From Pectinophora gossypiella (lineage: Eukaryota; Arthropoda; Insecta; Lepidoptera; Gelechiidae): a DNA stretch of 64,000 nucleotides. The notes under the pieces are model-generated. The model did not search any database. It was not told the DNA's origin and saw only the letters and a list, made by a program, of their open reading frames with translations. This document shows positions 1 through 9,502 of the stretch, piece after piece. The DNA lies in the NCBI RefSeq assembly GCF_024362695.1, contig NC_065420.1:404501-468500 (forward strand), read 5' to 3'. Position 1 is the first letter of the stretch, and the number at the start of each line of letters is the position of its first letter. Position numbers and translations under genes: made by a program.

Positions 1-40
1 GTGAATTGAATCTAAATTGACCGTGATTTTTGAGCGCTTG

Positions 41-180
41 CTGGACATAGGCCTCCCTTTAATCAATCTACGGAGGTATGGAACACACTTCACCACGCTG
101 CTTCACTGAGGTTGGTGGAGGTGTTTGGGATAGTAGCTCGAAACCAACGGTTGTGCCCTCTAAAGCAAGGAATCATCTTA
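41..180 (-). repeat. SINE-B fragment, 5' half missing
   Basis: Reading the minus strand, the tail with the 'gattga...ggaggcctatgtcc' motif and the central 'ggttggtttcgag' region match the 3' half of the intact SINE-B at 20733-21079. The tRNA-like head is absent, so this is a decayed partial copy. It is non-coding and has no recognisable target-site duplication. Confidence 0.6.
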
Positions 181-200
181 ATTTTTCTTTTTAAAATCTA

Positions 201-645
201 ATGTCGTGGCCAGATGTTAGAATTGATCTTTTCACGATGTGCTCGACCATATCATGAAATGGTCATATTTAATGTCATTCGTTGGCCACATCATGATGTA
301 GTTTGGCCAGATCAATGAACACAAAACGTTTAACGACATGAGCAACTAAATGCATGATTACTTCATGATATAGCATAACATCATCCACCGGTAGTGGCAC
401 TGGTATCGATTATATTTAAAAGTTGTATAAACGATATAAGTAAATAATTTCGAACCTAAGAGATTAATCGACTATTCGCATTTTTATTACACCACATAGC
501 ATGGACACCGTCTACATTAACGATATGGCTATTGAAACATCGTTAAACGTTGACGTTTTAACGATACGGTCATCTTAAGTTGACTATACGCTCTCACGGA
601 ATTAAATGGTTGGCTTGAATTGATCATTTCATCTGGCCACGATAT
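201..645. mobile_element. Possible inverted-repeat DNA element
   Basis: The motif 'atgtcgtggccagatg' at 201-216 recurs inverted as 'catctggccacgatat' at 630-645, and further 'ggccaGat/ggccacat' motifs occur inside. An internal imperfect palindrome lies near 540-566 (atcgttaaacg / cgttttaacgat). This suggests a MITE of about 445 bp, but no second copy occurs in the window and no TSD is clear. Confidence 0.35.
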
Positions 646-660
646 AATGATATATATCAA

Positions 661-740
661 CATCTACCCGGGGAAACCCTAGTGCAGGGCCCGCTATTAA
701 CTTCTGTTAATTTTACTTTATTTCGTAAATAAACAATGTT
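661..740 (+). repeat. LINE 3' tail, family S
   Basis: The stretch 'gaaaccctagtgcagggcccgc' followed by a T-rich part and 'aaataaaca' matches a second copy at 42550-42625. Such short 3' ends with an AATAAA-like end are typical of 5'-truncated non-LTR retrotransposons. No coding part remains. Confidence 0.5.
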
Positions 741-980
741 TACTTTTTTTTTACTTTACTTTACATCGAAACAGATCTGCTATTATAATTTAATGAGGAT
801 CGGATACTACGGAACCCAGTACGTGCTTCTAATAAACCACTCGCTGGTTTTGGTTTTATTTGGCATCCGAAACGGTGGCTTATTAACCGCGATTAGCTGC
901 GATCCTGGAACGGATAAAAGCTTTGAGAGGTTTTCTCATTAGAGAAGCTGTTCGGTATGGCATCCCGTGAAACATAACAG

Positions 981-1065
981 GGGGTCGCTTCTATAAAACA
1001 AGACCTATCTTATCATCAGGTAAGGTAAGCCCTGTGACAATGGGATAACGAGAGAAAGATGATGA
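981..1065 (+). repeat. SINE-K tail fragment
   Basis: The order 'gtcgcttctat', 'ggtaaggtaagc', 'ccctgtgacaa' and 'gggataacg..gaaagatgatga' is the 3' end seen in the fuller SINE-K at 36034-36385. Head and B box are missing. Confidence 0.55.
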
Positions 1066-1149
1066 AATCGTGAAAAGATGACGAAGTCGTAGCATACATA
1101 GGATACCATAGGTCATGACTATCTTTGAACTTTTACATATTATCCTCAC

Positions 1150-1215
1150 CTTATGGTTGCCTGGATGAAATCACTTTAAGCGATAAGGCCGTCATTTTCC
1201 ATGTCTTGTTTGTAA
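1150..1215 (+). repeat. LINE 3' tail, family P, fragment
   Basis: The motif 'ggttgcctggatgaaatc' followed by 'gcgataaggccg' is the family P signature also seen at 32865-32997, 43455-43585 and inverted at 10369, 11938 and 60195. It is the untranslated end of a non-LTR retrotransposon. Confidence 0.5.
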
Positions 1216-1671
1216 CCATTTCCGTTGTGGCATAAGTTAAACTTAGTATAATTGCATTTTGAGTAAAAGTCAAAATCAGAAGAGGTGTTTTTCTTTCCAC
1301 ATTTATTATTAAAAAAAACGCCTGTGATAATAAACATTTTTTACTTTTTTTGACAATCACGAATCTGCCCCTTCCTGCCGGGACTAACTATAGAACACTG
1401 AAGCGTCTTGTCCAACTGAATGAAATGACGTAACGACTGGCTTTCAACTCCTTACCCTACGAACCATAGATATGAACCGTGTTTGTTTTACTGGAGGCGA
1501 GTAGGTATTCGATGTACCACCTTGATGGTCGGATGACATAACTTCAAGAGTTACGCCTGAAACAAATGAATGAGACTCGCATGGAAAAGAAAAGGTGAGA
1601 AAGAGAGTCTTATCCCTGTCATTCCGTACAAAAATCTCATTCTTACCGTCTTCTCTCCTGTGAGTTATGAG

Positions 1672-1972
1672 GTCCTGTGGGTTATGGGTTACCCTCATCA
1701 ACCGGTGTCAGGGTTACTATTGCGCCGCCAGAGGCCCCTGACGTGACTCATATAACGACTACGTAGTAACTAAGTAGTAACCGGGACCAACGGCTTAACG
1801 AGCCTTCCTAAGCACCGTTCGTCTTACTTTCAGACAATCAGGTGATCAGCCTGTAATGTCCTAACCAAACTAGGGATCACAAAGTGATTTTCGTGATATG
1901 TCCCCACCAGGATTCGAACTTAGGACCTCCGGATCGTGAGCCCAACGCTCAACTGCAACCACGGAGGCCGTT
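1672..1972 (-). repeat. SINE-A, nearly full length
   Basis: On the minus strand it begins with 'ggcctccgtggt', carries a tRNA-like B box around 1905-1920, then the shared SINE centre (near 1795-1815) and the 'aaccctgacaccgg' tail. The A-box region is disturbed ('tgcaaccacgg' on plus). Length fits the 300-330 bp of intact copies. Transcription would be by RNA polymerase III from the internal boxes. Confidence 0.8.
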
Positions 1973-2221
1973 AGGAGGTAGGTGTTGTCATGTAGAGTAT
2001 TGACTCGTTGATTCGGGTCTAGGTTTTTCGACCTACATGTTGTGGAGCAGCGTAGCGAAACGAAAACACCTCAAAAGACATACTAAAACCATGCTAACTG
2101 TCGAGAGCATATGAAATGAAACGATAGAAAAGCCAAAAACATTATAAGCTGATTTTAATATTGAACGAAACTGACATATTTAAAACAATAGAATGTGACA
2201 AGTCATATTTAAAAAACCAAA

Positions 2222-2350
2222 CTTAGGACGAAAGAGATGGCATGACGACTTGGACGCTTTCCGGAGGGACTGGCCGGAATACGCACAAGACCGCGAAAAA
2301 TGGAAAGAGGAAAGGGAGGTTATGCCCAGCAGTGGGATCTTGTAGGCTAG
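2222..2350 (+). pseudogene. LINE ORF2 C-terminal remnant
   Basis: One plus-strand frame reads LGRKRWHDDLDAFRRDWPEY followed by AQDREKWKEEREV, a pattern typical of the C-terminus of lepidopteran RTE/CR1-type non-LTR retrotransposons. The expected ending (..YAQQW..) lies in another frame, so a frameshift separates them near 2320. The 'cccagcagtggg' tail follows, ending in a short run of 'tagatta'. It is a 5'-truncated dead copy. Confidence 0.65.
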
Positions 2351-2585
2351 ATTAGATTAGGACGACCAACGAGGCCGTCGTTAACACTAACCACTCCACT
2401 ACAGTGACACGAACTACCCTCCCCCCCCGCAATCCGGTGAAGACGAGCCACTCCACAACAACATATCAGCGCGCGCCCGCGCCGGCGATTAATAACGGAG
2501 CCTATCGCAATTAATAATAAAACCTCCACAGATCCGGCAACACTCGACATATTTATTAAGAAAACGATAAATCAAACCAACAAAA

Positions 2586-2646
2586 CGGCCCCTGCCGCGG
2601 GGGCCTGGGGGCCTACCCCTGTAGGCCCCACCCCCGCGGGGCCTCC
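2586..2646. repeat. GC-rich self-complementary patch
   Basis: This 60 bp stretch is almost only G and C inside AT-rich DNA and folds on itself: 'gggcctaccc' faces 'gtaggcccc', and 'ccgcggggg' faces 'cccccgcgg'. It may be part of a LINE next to the tail ending at 2350, since the minus strand gives a short Gly/Arg-rich reading, but I cannot assign it. Confidence 0.5.
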
Positions 2647-2835
2647 TTCCTCTATTACAACGATACATCACTGAGATGGTAAGCTTCGCTTGACAAGCTG
2701 TTAAGTCGAGGTGGAATTGAAATTATGTTGTAGGCCTCGCAATAAGTAGGCTTCTCTCAGGCTTACGTGTGTCTCGAGGAGTCTCGCTTCGTCTTGAGCA
2801 CAAAGCGGCACGACGAATTGTCTTCTTACTGTGTA

Positions 2836-3081
2836 CAGTCACGAGTTTTTTTTTTTTTGACGTGACTGATTGTAGATTTGCCGCAGATGGCATTAACTAC
2901 TTGGCCGGACAAATGGGGAGCGCTGAAGGCTCTCACCCGGACAGTCACGAGTACTAATATGTATACACTTTGAAACCATGTCACATTAACTTTTTTGACA
3001 AATTAAATTCTAAGTCTCATTAAATATCAAATAATAGTGCGAAAGGGTTGTAAAGTGGGTACATGGTATTGCTCATGACTG
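2836..3081 (-). mobile_element. MITE-F split by an E insertion
   Basis: The element starts 'cagtcacgag' and ends 'gctcatgactg', inverted copies of each other, flanked on both sides by TA. TA duplication and a CAGT-type terminus suggest the Tc1/mariner superfamily. After removal of the 95 bp E copy and one TSD the length is about 140 bp, as in eight other copies. No transposase is encoded. Confidence 0.75.
2846..2940 (-). mobile_element. E retroposon, 5'-truncated, inside MITE-F
   Basis: It has the E 3' end (poly(A), here poly(T) at left, then 'gacgtgact') and stops at 'ctctcacccgg'. It is bracketed by a perfect 11 bp TSD 'acagtcacgag' at 2835-2845 and 2941-2951, derived from the MITE-F terminus. 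The TSD and poly(A) indicate target-primed reverse transcription by a LINE machinery. Confidence 0.85.
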
Positions 3082-3198
3082 TACAATAAAAAAAAAACAG
3101 CCATTGCCTTCAGAGCATTGACAATCTTCATTACGTGTATTGTATTGAATTAACTAGTATGGAACGAGTAACTTTTTTTTTTTTTTTTATAAGTAAGG

Positions 3199-3529
3199 TT
3201 TCTCTTCTTCTTCTATCGTGTGGATTGTGAGGTGAATTACCAACCTCATCAACCCTGGTGTCAGGGTTATTATTGTGCCGCCAAAAGCCACGGACATGGC
3301 TCATGTAACGACTGCTTACTTACATCAGTAAGTAGTAACCGGGACCAACGGCTTATCGTGCCTTCCGAAGTACGGATCTTACTTTCTGGACAATCAGGTG
3401 ATTAGCCTGTAATGTCCTAACTAAATTAGGGATCACAATGTGATTTTTGTGATATGTCCCCACCGGGATTCGAACCCGGTACCTCCGGATCGTGAGCCCA
3501 ACGCTCAACTACTGGACCACGGAGGCCGT
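3199..3529 (-). mobile_element. SINE-A, intact with TSD
   Basis: The minus strand begins 'aacggcctccgtggtccag' (A-box region), has the B box 'ggttcgaatccc' near 3464-3476, the central shared domain and the tail ending in a (TTC)-rich end. Copies of 'taagtaagg' at 3190-3198 and 3530-3538 are the TSD. It is one of the best complete SINE-A copies in the window. Confidence 0.88.
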
Positions 3530-3611
3530 TAAGTAAGGATTAATGGCTACCTAACCGTAGATTCAAAAATGATACATTTACCTTCATTAAGTTTATCCAT
3601 GACAATTGAAT

Positions 3612-3855
3612 AACATAAACAGCCTATATACGTCCTACTGCTGGGCACAGTCCCCTCAATCAACCGGAGGGGGTATGGAGCATACTCCACCACGCTGCTC
3701 CACTGCGTATTTGTGTTTTTACGGCTAATAGCCGGGACCAATGGCTTAATAAGATTAGCCTGTTATGTCCTTATCGAACTTTTTGTGATATGTCCCCACC
3801 GAGACTCAAACCCGGACCTGTGAGCCCAACGCTGAACCACTGGCGGAGACCGTTT
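3612..3855 (-). repeat. SINE-B/A mosaic
   Basis: The right-hand 5' part (near 3785-3855) resembles the SINE-A head ('gatatgtccccacc'), whereas the left-hand 3' part has the SINE-B tail ('ggctgtttatgtta', 'ggttgattgagggg'). The centre is shortened. It is either a recombinant or a distinct subfamily; the two families share the middle, so a switch there is easy. Confidence 0.65.
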
Positions 3856-4435
3856 AATAAACATTAGTACTACCATTATAAGGATATAGCGTCCGTAAAC
3901 ATCCGTTAGTTGTATCAGTGGAGCATTAGCCGTTTAGTCCGGAGTCCGGAGCGCCCGGTCCGGGGCGGCAAATGAACCGCGAACCATTGGTGGTCAATCG
4001 TCCATGCACACTGGCCAACCCACCGCAGGTGAACGCCTAACATGCTTGTATTTACTACGAGTATCTTATCTTTATCTTGGAAAGCTAGAAGGAAAGATAG
4101 GAAGGGGAAGACCAAGAAGAGCTTACATTTATTTATTTTATTTTATTTTATTTGGGTAGCTTACAGCCTTTTTTACAAAATGAATACTTATAAATACAAA
4201 CAAATGCCAATGAAAAGCTACCACAAGTGAACATAAAACATTTTAAAATGTCCATACAGACTCAGATACAGCCAGAAATTAAATTAGGTTCCTTGGTTAG
4301 CAAGGTTTTTACACTTTGAACGCTACTGCTAAATAGGTCAAAGCGAGTATCAGTATTAAGCTTATTAACTAATCTTAATGTTCTAGGTAAGAAGCTATTG
4401 ATTCTATAATTAGTGCGACAAGGAGGAACAGATTA

Positions 4436-4552
4436 AAGAGAAGGTTAACGTCTTGTCTTATAGGGAAGTCAAGGAATTGCCTTTGATAGATTGGAATGGA
4501 AAATGCTACACCGACAAGAGCGTGGCTCTTAAATTTATGATGATGATGATCT
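4436..4552 (+). repeat. Family M retroposon tail
   Basis: The order 'gaagtcaaggaattgcc', 'gatagattggaatgg', 'gctacaccgacaagagcgtg' and a (gat)n end recurs at 18535-18613, 30273-30385, 38190-38260, 51735-51795 and 60575-60640. The (GAT)n end resembles RTE-type LINE tails. Non-coding. Confidence 0.6.
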
Positions 4553-4567
4553 TATCTACTTAACACA

Positions 4568-4794
4568 CACATACATACATAAACTCACGCCTATTTCCCA
4601 CCGGGGTAAGCAGAGACTATAGAATTCCATTTGCTTCGATCCTGACACACTTCTCTTGCTTCCTCCACATTCATCAATCGTTTCATACACGCACGCCGGT
4701 TCAGAGTAGATCGTATTAAACCTTTTCTAAGGACATCTCCAATTTGGTCATCGTAAGTACTCCTCACACATACACATAATATGCTCGTATACAC
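4568..4794 (-). pseudogene. LINE D ORF2 C-terminal fragment
   Basis: The minus strand reads DQIGDVLRKGLIRSTLNRR then ACMKRLMNVEEAREVCQDRS and WNSIVSAYPGGK, with its stop just beyond. This C-terminal motif is widespread in lepidopteran non-LTR retrotransposon proteins (reverse-transcriptase ORF). The upstream RT domain is missing. The 3' end is the 'acatacatac' microsatellite-like tail at 4568. Other copies: 15.4, 22.1, 23.4, 29.5, 33.1, 34.5, 45.0 and 57.7 kb. Confidence 0.75.
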
Positions 4795-4807
4795 GTCCCA
4801 CTGATTA

Positions 4808-5098
4808 GTACATCATCTCCCTAGCATTAACACGTTTCTCACAGGGTCCGCTTACCTAACCTGAAGATTAGATCTCCCAAACCGCGAAGGGAAAACCCGC
4901 CCAACACAGGTTAGGTCACATACCTCCGAAAATGCATTTCTATGGAATGTGGGTTTCCTCACGATGTCTTCTGTCACCGTTTAAGCACGTGATAATCATT
5001 TATGATTCAAATATGAATTCGAAAACAAGTTCGAAAATCATTGGTTAGGCCTGTGCTGGATTCGAACCTACGACCTCAAAGTGAGAGGCAAGGGTCGT
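4808..5098 (-). repeat. SINE-K copy, head disrupted
   Basis: The minus strand has the B box 'ggttcgaatccagcac'-like sequence near 5050-5070 ('ttcgaacctacgacctc' on plus), the 'cacgtgataatcattta' centre and the tail beginning 'gggttttcccttcgcggt'. The first bases of the tRNA-like head are scrambled after 5098. Compare 36034-36385 and 50386-50716. Confidence 0.75.
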
Positions 5099-5131
5099 GA
5101 GAGATTCTAACATTGTATTCAGCCAAACCAA

Positions 5132-5166
5132 CCAAATGGGACAATGCTAGGAAGATGATGATGACA
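5132..5166 (+). repeat. SINE-K 3' end scrap
   Basis: 'gggacaatgctaggaagatg' followed by (atg)n is the last 30 bp of SINE-K, next to the inverted longer copy. Confidence 0.45.
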
Positions 5167-5938
5167 ATGTTAGAAACCAGCAACCTTCATTACCTGCGAA
5201 CCATGCAAATACCCCACCATGGTTACTTTGTTTATTACAACGGGTGTAAGATGCAGTCTATGTGCGCCGACGTCCACTAACATAATATTATGCAATACAA
5301 TAATATTACATTATATAACGGGTCAATATGATAACATCCTTCTTCTTCTTATCTAAACTGGTTGTTATCTAAATAAAATTAAGAGGCTCAATCATCTGTA
5401 AAACTGTAGTTACCTAGCCTTAAGGGAAGTTGCGGGTCATTCCCAACACAAGTATCTGATTACTTACTGGGGAGACCTGTCCAATAATTGTAACTGATTT
5501 ACAGAAATAAATTAATTTTTATTTATTTATTTATTTACTTCTTTGAACTCAGTTAAAAAAAGCAATATTCCTATTTTTTATTTGTGGACACTACCTCCCT
5601 ACTTTCGATTACTAATATATACGAATTGTGTAATTCCAACAATATTACATACATACGGTGCAAATTGGCAACCTTCTTATTTGAAGTCGCTTAAAAATAC
5701 TCCAAATTGTTGGAAAAGAGACAATAACATGACACGAAAATGGCAGCGATTCGGTTGTTATTCGTAAACATTATATTTAATTGTTTTCCTTATGACGTAG
5801 GTCACTGGGGTCCTATTCAGAGGAAGTCGGCTTTCATGTCAATTTAGGTGACGAAACTCGTGTCACTGTAAGAATAAAAGCTTGGAGTAAATCAGCTTTC
5901 CAATCGCGACTCCATTCATCGAGCGACTTCTACGTACG
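5167..5938. other. No gene seen; AT-rich DNA with (TTTA)n
   Basis: I see no recognisable repeat family apart from a short (TTTA)n run near 5517-5536. The longest ORF here (74 codons from 5543) has no recognisable motif and low-complexity composition, so I do not call it. Confidence 0.4.
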
Positions 5939-5940
5939 TA

Positions 5941-6078
5941 CAGTCATGAGCAATAATAATATCTACTTTAGGACTCTGTCGCACTAACATATTTGACATT
6001 TAGTGAGACTTGCAGTTCAATTTGTCAAAAAAGTTAATGTGACATGGTACCAAAGTGTATACATATTGCTCGTGTCCG
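5941..6078 (+). mobile_element. MITE-F copy
   Basis: Termini 'cagtcatgagcaat' and 'tgctcgtgtccg' are inverted repeats flanked by TA at 5939-5940 and 6079-6080. The 138 bp body matches copies at 18164, 31851, 41354, 49079, 52846 and 61918. Tc1/mariner-type non-autonomous element by TSD and end sequence (inference). Confidence 0.8.
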
Positions 6079-6292
6079 TACGTCTATCGCGCGCGACACG
6101 TTCTAACTCTACCTTTCTCTCTCGTTTTTTTATTATTTTCTTCGCTCTATTTTGACTGCTTTTATGTTTTAAATATCTTACATTATGCAAGTGACGTAGT
6201 GGCCTAAAAAACTAATCTATCTAAGGACCGTGTAACAAACGGGATAACGCGGATAATGGTTTAGTTTATTCATAAGTATACACGGATACACC

Positions 6293-6628
6293 TCGACCTC
6301 CGTGGTCCAGAGGTTGAGCTTTGGGCTCTCGATCCGGAGGTCCCGGGTTCGAATCTCGGTGGGGACATATCACAAAAATCACTTTGTGATCTCTAGTTTG
6401 ATTAGGACATTACAGGCTGATCACCTGATTGTCCAAAAAGTAAGATGCTCGGTGCTTTGGAAGGCACGTTCAGTCGTTGGTCCCGGTTATTACTGACGTA
6501 AGTAAGTAGTCGTTACGTGAAATAAATAAATGAGCCATGTCAGGGGCCTTTGGCGGCTCAATAATAACTCTGACACCTGGGAGGATGAGGTTGGTAATTC
6601 ACCTCACAACCCACACGATAGATAGAAC
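6293..6628 (+). mobile_element. SINE-A, full length
   Basis: It starts 'cgacctccgtggtccagagg' (A-box region), has B box 'gggttcgaatctcgg' near 6346-6360, the shared centre near 6448-6485, and ends 'ccacacgatagatagaac'. About 335 bp. Internal boxes would direct pol III transcription. The TSD is not clear. Confidence 0.85.
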
Positions 6629-6638
6629 AAGAGTATAC

Positions 6639-6910
6639 AAATTCAAAAATATATTTTTATTCAGTAGGTAACATAGTTACACTTTGAACAGTCATTTTTT
6701 CCTAATTAAAACACATAATAACGGGTTCTTACCGCGTTTAAATGGGGATATGAGACTCCCGATATTTCGACACTGTTGCAAGTGCCATGAGTCTCATATC
6801 CCCATTTAAACGCGGTAAGAACCCGTTATTATGTCATTTTTTCCGCCTAAAACTAGTGCAACTTCTCATAACCTGTATAGCCGGAGAAATGAAGCTGCAA
6901 GGAAAACCTG
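6639..6910 (-). repeat. LINE 3' tail, family Q, interrupted
   Basis: The minus strand reads 'cttgcagcttcatttctccg' through 'gttacctactgaataaa' to a (tttgaa)n end, matching 9346-9502 and 21796-21898. It is split at 6703-6833 by element J with an 11 bp TSD. Non-coding LINE end. Confidence 0.7.
6703..6833. mobile_element. Foldback element J with 11 bp TSD
   Basis: Arms 'cataataacgggttcttacc' and its inverse enclose 'cgatatttcgacactgttgc'. Arms (about 50 bp) are nearly identical. The TSD 'tcattttttcc' lies at 6692-6702 and 6834-6844, inside the Q tail. A long variable TSD plus an inverted duplicate fits a Penelope-like terminal repeat or twin-primed retroposon better than a cut-and-paste MITE; this is inference. 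Relatives at 35400-35505 and 47852-48090. Confidence 0.65.
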
Positions 6911-7281
6911 GGCAAAAGATTTCAACGCTTATTCCAAAACTCTATCATAAAGCAGTTTATTTTGAAGAGACCTAAAAGTAATCAAGTAGATACGTAATTT
7001 ATTCAACCGGCAATAATGAGGTAAGGTAAGAGTTGCACCACACACCCACCAGTTCGGAACGAGCGAAGCCGCGGCGCGAGCGAGCTTGCTTCGAGAACAA
7101 TCGGCCATTTGTCAGTTAATTGGCTCGGAATAGGTCAACGACTATTCCAAGGAACTAAAACATATACTAGACACGTATTGGGACTTACACGTGCGCCCGT
7201 TTGTGTTTCTCGGTATGTTTGGGGCTAACCGAGTGATAGCGAACTATTGCAGACTAGGGGACCTTAGGGGAAAAGGCCACA

Positions 7282-7434
7282 ACTTCTTCTTCTTATCGTG
7301 TGGGTTGTGAGGTGGAATACCAACCTCATCAACCCTGGTGTCAGGGTTATTATTGAGCCGCCAAAGGCTTATAGCAGTAAATAGTAACCGGGACCAACGG
7401 CTTAGCGTGTCTTCCGAAGCACGGATCATCTTAC
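7282..7434 (-). repeat. SINE-A 3' half
   Basis: Tail and shared centre of SINE-A on the minus strand; the tRNA-like head is missing. It abuts a short H-like scrap ('ttgctatttgaaatttgcgc' at about 7439-7458). Confidence 0.7.
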
Positions 7435-7489
7435 ATGTTGCTATTTGAAATTTGCGCATATAAGAATACCTATGCTTTTTTAGATTACT

Positions 7490-7985
7490 TGCCTTTCTAA
7501 CCTCCTACCTGTCAATGTTTTTACTATTTTATTTCGATAAATTTATTTTATTCTTATTCTATTCTAATTCTATGAGTTTTTTTGCAAATTTTGCGTCAAT
7601 CTTACTTATATCCCATTGTCCACCGTCCCTCAATCAGCGCTTAGCGCTATCGACCCACTAGGGTCGATGAATTCTTTCAAATATTTTTCCTTTCAGACGA
7701 CGCCCTGAGCCGAGGTTCGCGCCCAACTGGGCACCCTCAGGCCTGTTGTCTTAAACGTTGTACCGGGTGAGAGCCTTCAGCGCTCCCCATTTGTCCGGCC
7801 AAGTAGTTAGTGCCATCTACGGCAAATCTACAATAAGTCACGTCAAAAAAAAACATTGTCCACGGTTTCCCAAGATACAGGCTCCGCCTAGTTTGGGGAC
7901 CTCTGTTCATTTTGTTAAACTTATAATGTACCCTACCTCAATCAGTTTTGTATTATTTCTGATAATAAACACATTTATTTATTTA
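7490..7985 (+). repeat. LINE 3' tail R, with E inserted
   Basis: The part after the insertion, 'cccaagatacaggctccgcc' to 'aataaacacatttattta', matches 27183-27290 ('aaaatacaggttcgcctag'). E sits inside it between duplicated 'cattgtccac'. Family R is the untranslated end of a LINE; its left limit is uncertain. Confidence 0.55.
7624..7853 (+). mobile_element. E retroposon, 5'-truncated, with TSD
   Basis: It runs from 'ccctcaatcagcgc' to 'aataagtcacgtc' plus nine A. A perfect 10 bp TSD 'cattgtccac' lies at 7614-7623 and 7854-7863. About 35 bp of the 5' end seen at 16963 is missing. A retroposed copy made by LINE machinery; no protein coded. Confidence 0.88.
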
Positions 7986-8321
7986 TTTATAAAAAAGGTA
8001 CACTAACAGCTTATATAATAAAACATTAAATAAAATAAAAGTTACATCAGGAATTAGACTGTTACATAAGCCAATTATAGGTGCACACAACATTTGCAAA
8101 GTGAGACAACGTAATCGTTTAGTAGATAACTAAATAATAAAATTAAAAAAACAGATAATTAAAAAACTACATAAAAAAGTAAAATATATATTATGCTGGA
8201 GGACATAAATATTTATTTTTATCCTTATACTGCCTGAGAGAATTGAAAAATTTTAGATTTGATAACATTTAGAATTAGGATTTTGGCAAGTTGTCTGATA
8301 AAAGGCCATCAATACATGTTT

Positions 8322-8383
8322 ATTTTTTTTTTGACTTCACTTATTGTAAATTGGCCTCAGGTGGCATTATTGGCCGGATGGCC
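8322..8383 (-). repeat. E retroposon remnant
   Basis: Poly(T), 'gacttcacttattgtaaatt' and 'ggtggcattattggccgg' are a diverged E 3' end. No TSD is visible. Confidence 0.5.
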
Positions 8384-8544
8384 ATTACCAGAAAGATATT
8401 ATGTAAAATACGAACAACGCATGCAAAGCAATGTACACATAATGTGACAATATTATTATTTATTTCCAAAATAGGAATTCCAGGAATTTTAATTCTATTT
8501 AAAAATCTTCGTGACTTTAGCATAATACAGCAATATATAAATAA

Positions 8545-8836
8545 CTAGCTTTTGCCCGCGACTTCATCCGCGTGGCATGTTATAAAAGAGAGATCTTTGT
8601 GTGTGTGGGAGTGCATATCAAATTTCAAGCATCTAACTTATGCAGTTTAGATTTTTTCATACAAAAGGATTTTCCCGCTAATTCCCGTTCCCGTGGGAAT
8701 TCCGGGAATTCCTTTCTTAGTGCATCTCTACGGTACCTAAGCTACGTCCCTTCCAAATTTCAAGTGACTACGTTTAGCCGTTTAGACTGCGCGTTGATAT
8801 GTCAGTCAGTCAGTTTCTCCTTTTATATATTTAGAT
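8545..8836 (+). mobile_element. Helitron-like lepidopteran repeat
   Basis: It starts 'ctagcttttgcccgcgactt' and contains 'cccgttcccgtgggaattcc', 'ccaaatttcaagtgactacg' and 'cagccagt'-like runs before an AT-rich end. This order is characteristic of a very common lepidopteran repeat that I associate with non-autonomous Helitrons; I am sure of the repeat, less of the class. Only one copy is present here, so ends are approximate. Confidence 0.55.
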
Positions 8837-9179
8837 TGCCTAACCAAAATATAGGTGTGCAGCGCCCTTAATAAACAGTGTTCTTAGAAAAGAAGAGATC
8901 AGAATTCTAGGTTTTGAATCGGCTATTGTATCCGTCCAGAAACAGGTTTATAGCGGTCAAATCTAGTTTTTTATGTACATCGATATAGCTATAGCTTACT
9001 AGTTTTATTATATCGATCTTTCTAGTTACATCGATACCTGATGTACATTATTAACATTTATTGAAGATGGTTTAATTTATTGACAAATAGCTGAAAAAAT
9101 TATGATATTTTATATTTGCTCTATGATCTACACCAAGGTATAATTTGTTATTGTGTAGCAAAAAGTAGTTCGGAAACCC
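8837..9179. other. No feature recognised
   Basis: AT-rich sequence with some 'atcgatat' motifs near 8979-9040 in opposite orientations, hinting at an old inverted-repeat element, but no second copy or TSD supports this. Confidence 0.3.
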
Positions 9180-9335
9180 ACATTTCCGAGAAATGCTGCG
9201 TTTTGGAGTAAAGTGGCCTAACTTGTATTGGGTTGGATTTATTCAGACAGACAGTGGCTTCTGTAGAAAACCGGACTTGTCAAATCTTCAGGTTAGGTAG
9301 GCGGACACTGTGAACACGGGATAACGATAGGGAGC
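9180..9335 (+). repeat. SINE-K 3' half
   Basis: 'gaaacccacatttccgagaa', 'aagtggcctaacttgtattg', 'cagacagacagtggcttctg' and 'cgggataacgatagg' follow the order in 36180-36385. The tRNA-like head is absent. Confidence 0.65.
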
Positions 9336-9345
9336 CGAGGTTTTT

Positions 9346-9502
9346 CTTGCAGCTTCTTTTCCCCGGCTATACAGGTTGTGAGAAGCTGCAGTAGTTTTAG
9401 GCGGATGAGACGTTCGTTATGTAAAAATTGACGACTCAACGTGTAACTATGTTACCTACTGAATAAAGATATTTTTGAATTTGAATTTTGAATTTGAATT
9501 TG
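9346..9502 (+). repeat. LINE 3' tail, family Q
   Basis: From 'cttgcagcttcttttccccg' to the (tttgaa)n end it matches 6639-6910 (inverted) and 21796-21898. It is the 3' end of a non-LTR element; a polyadenylation-like 'gaataaag' precedes the simple-repeat end. Confidence 0.7.
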
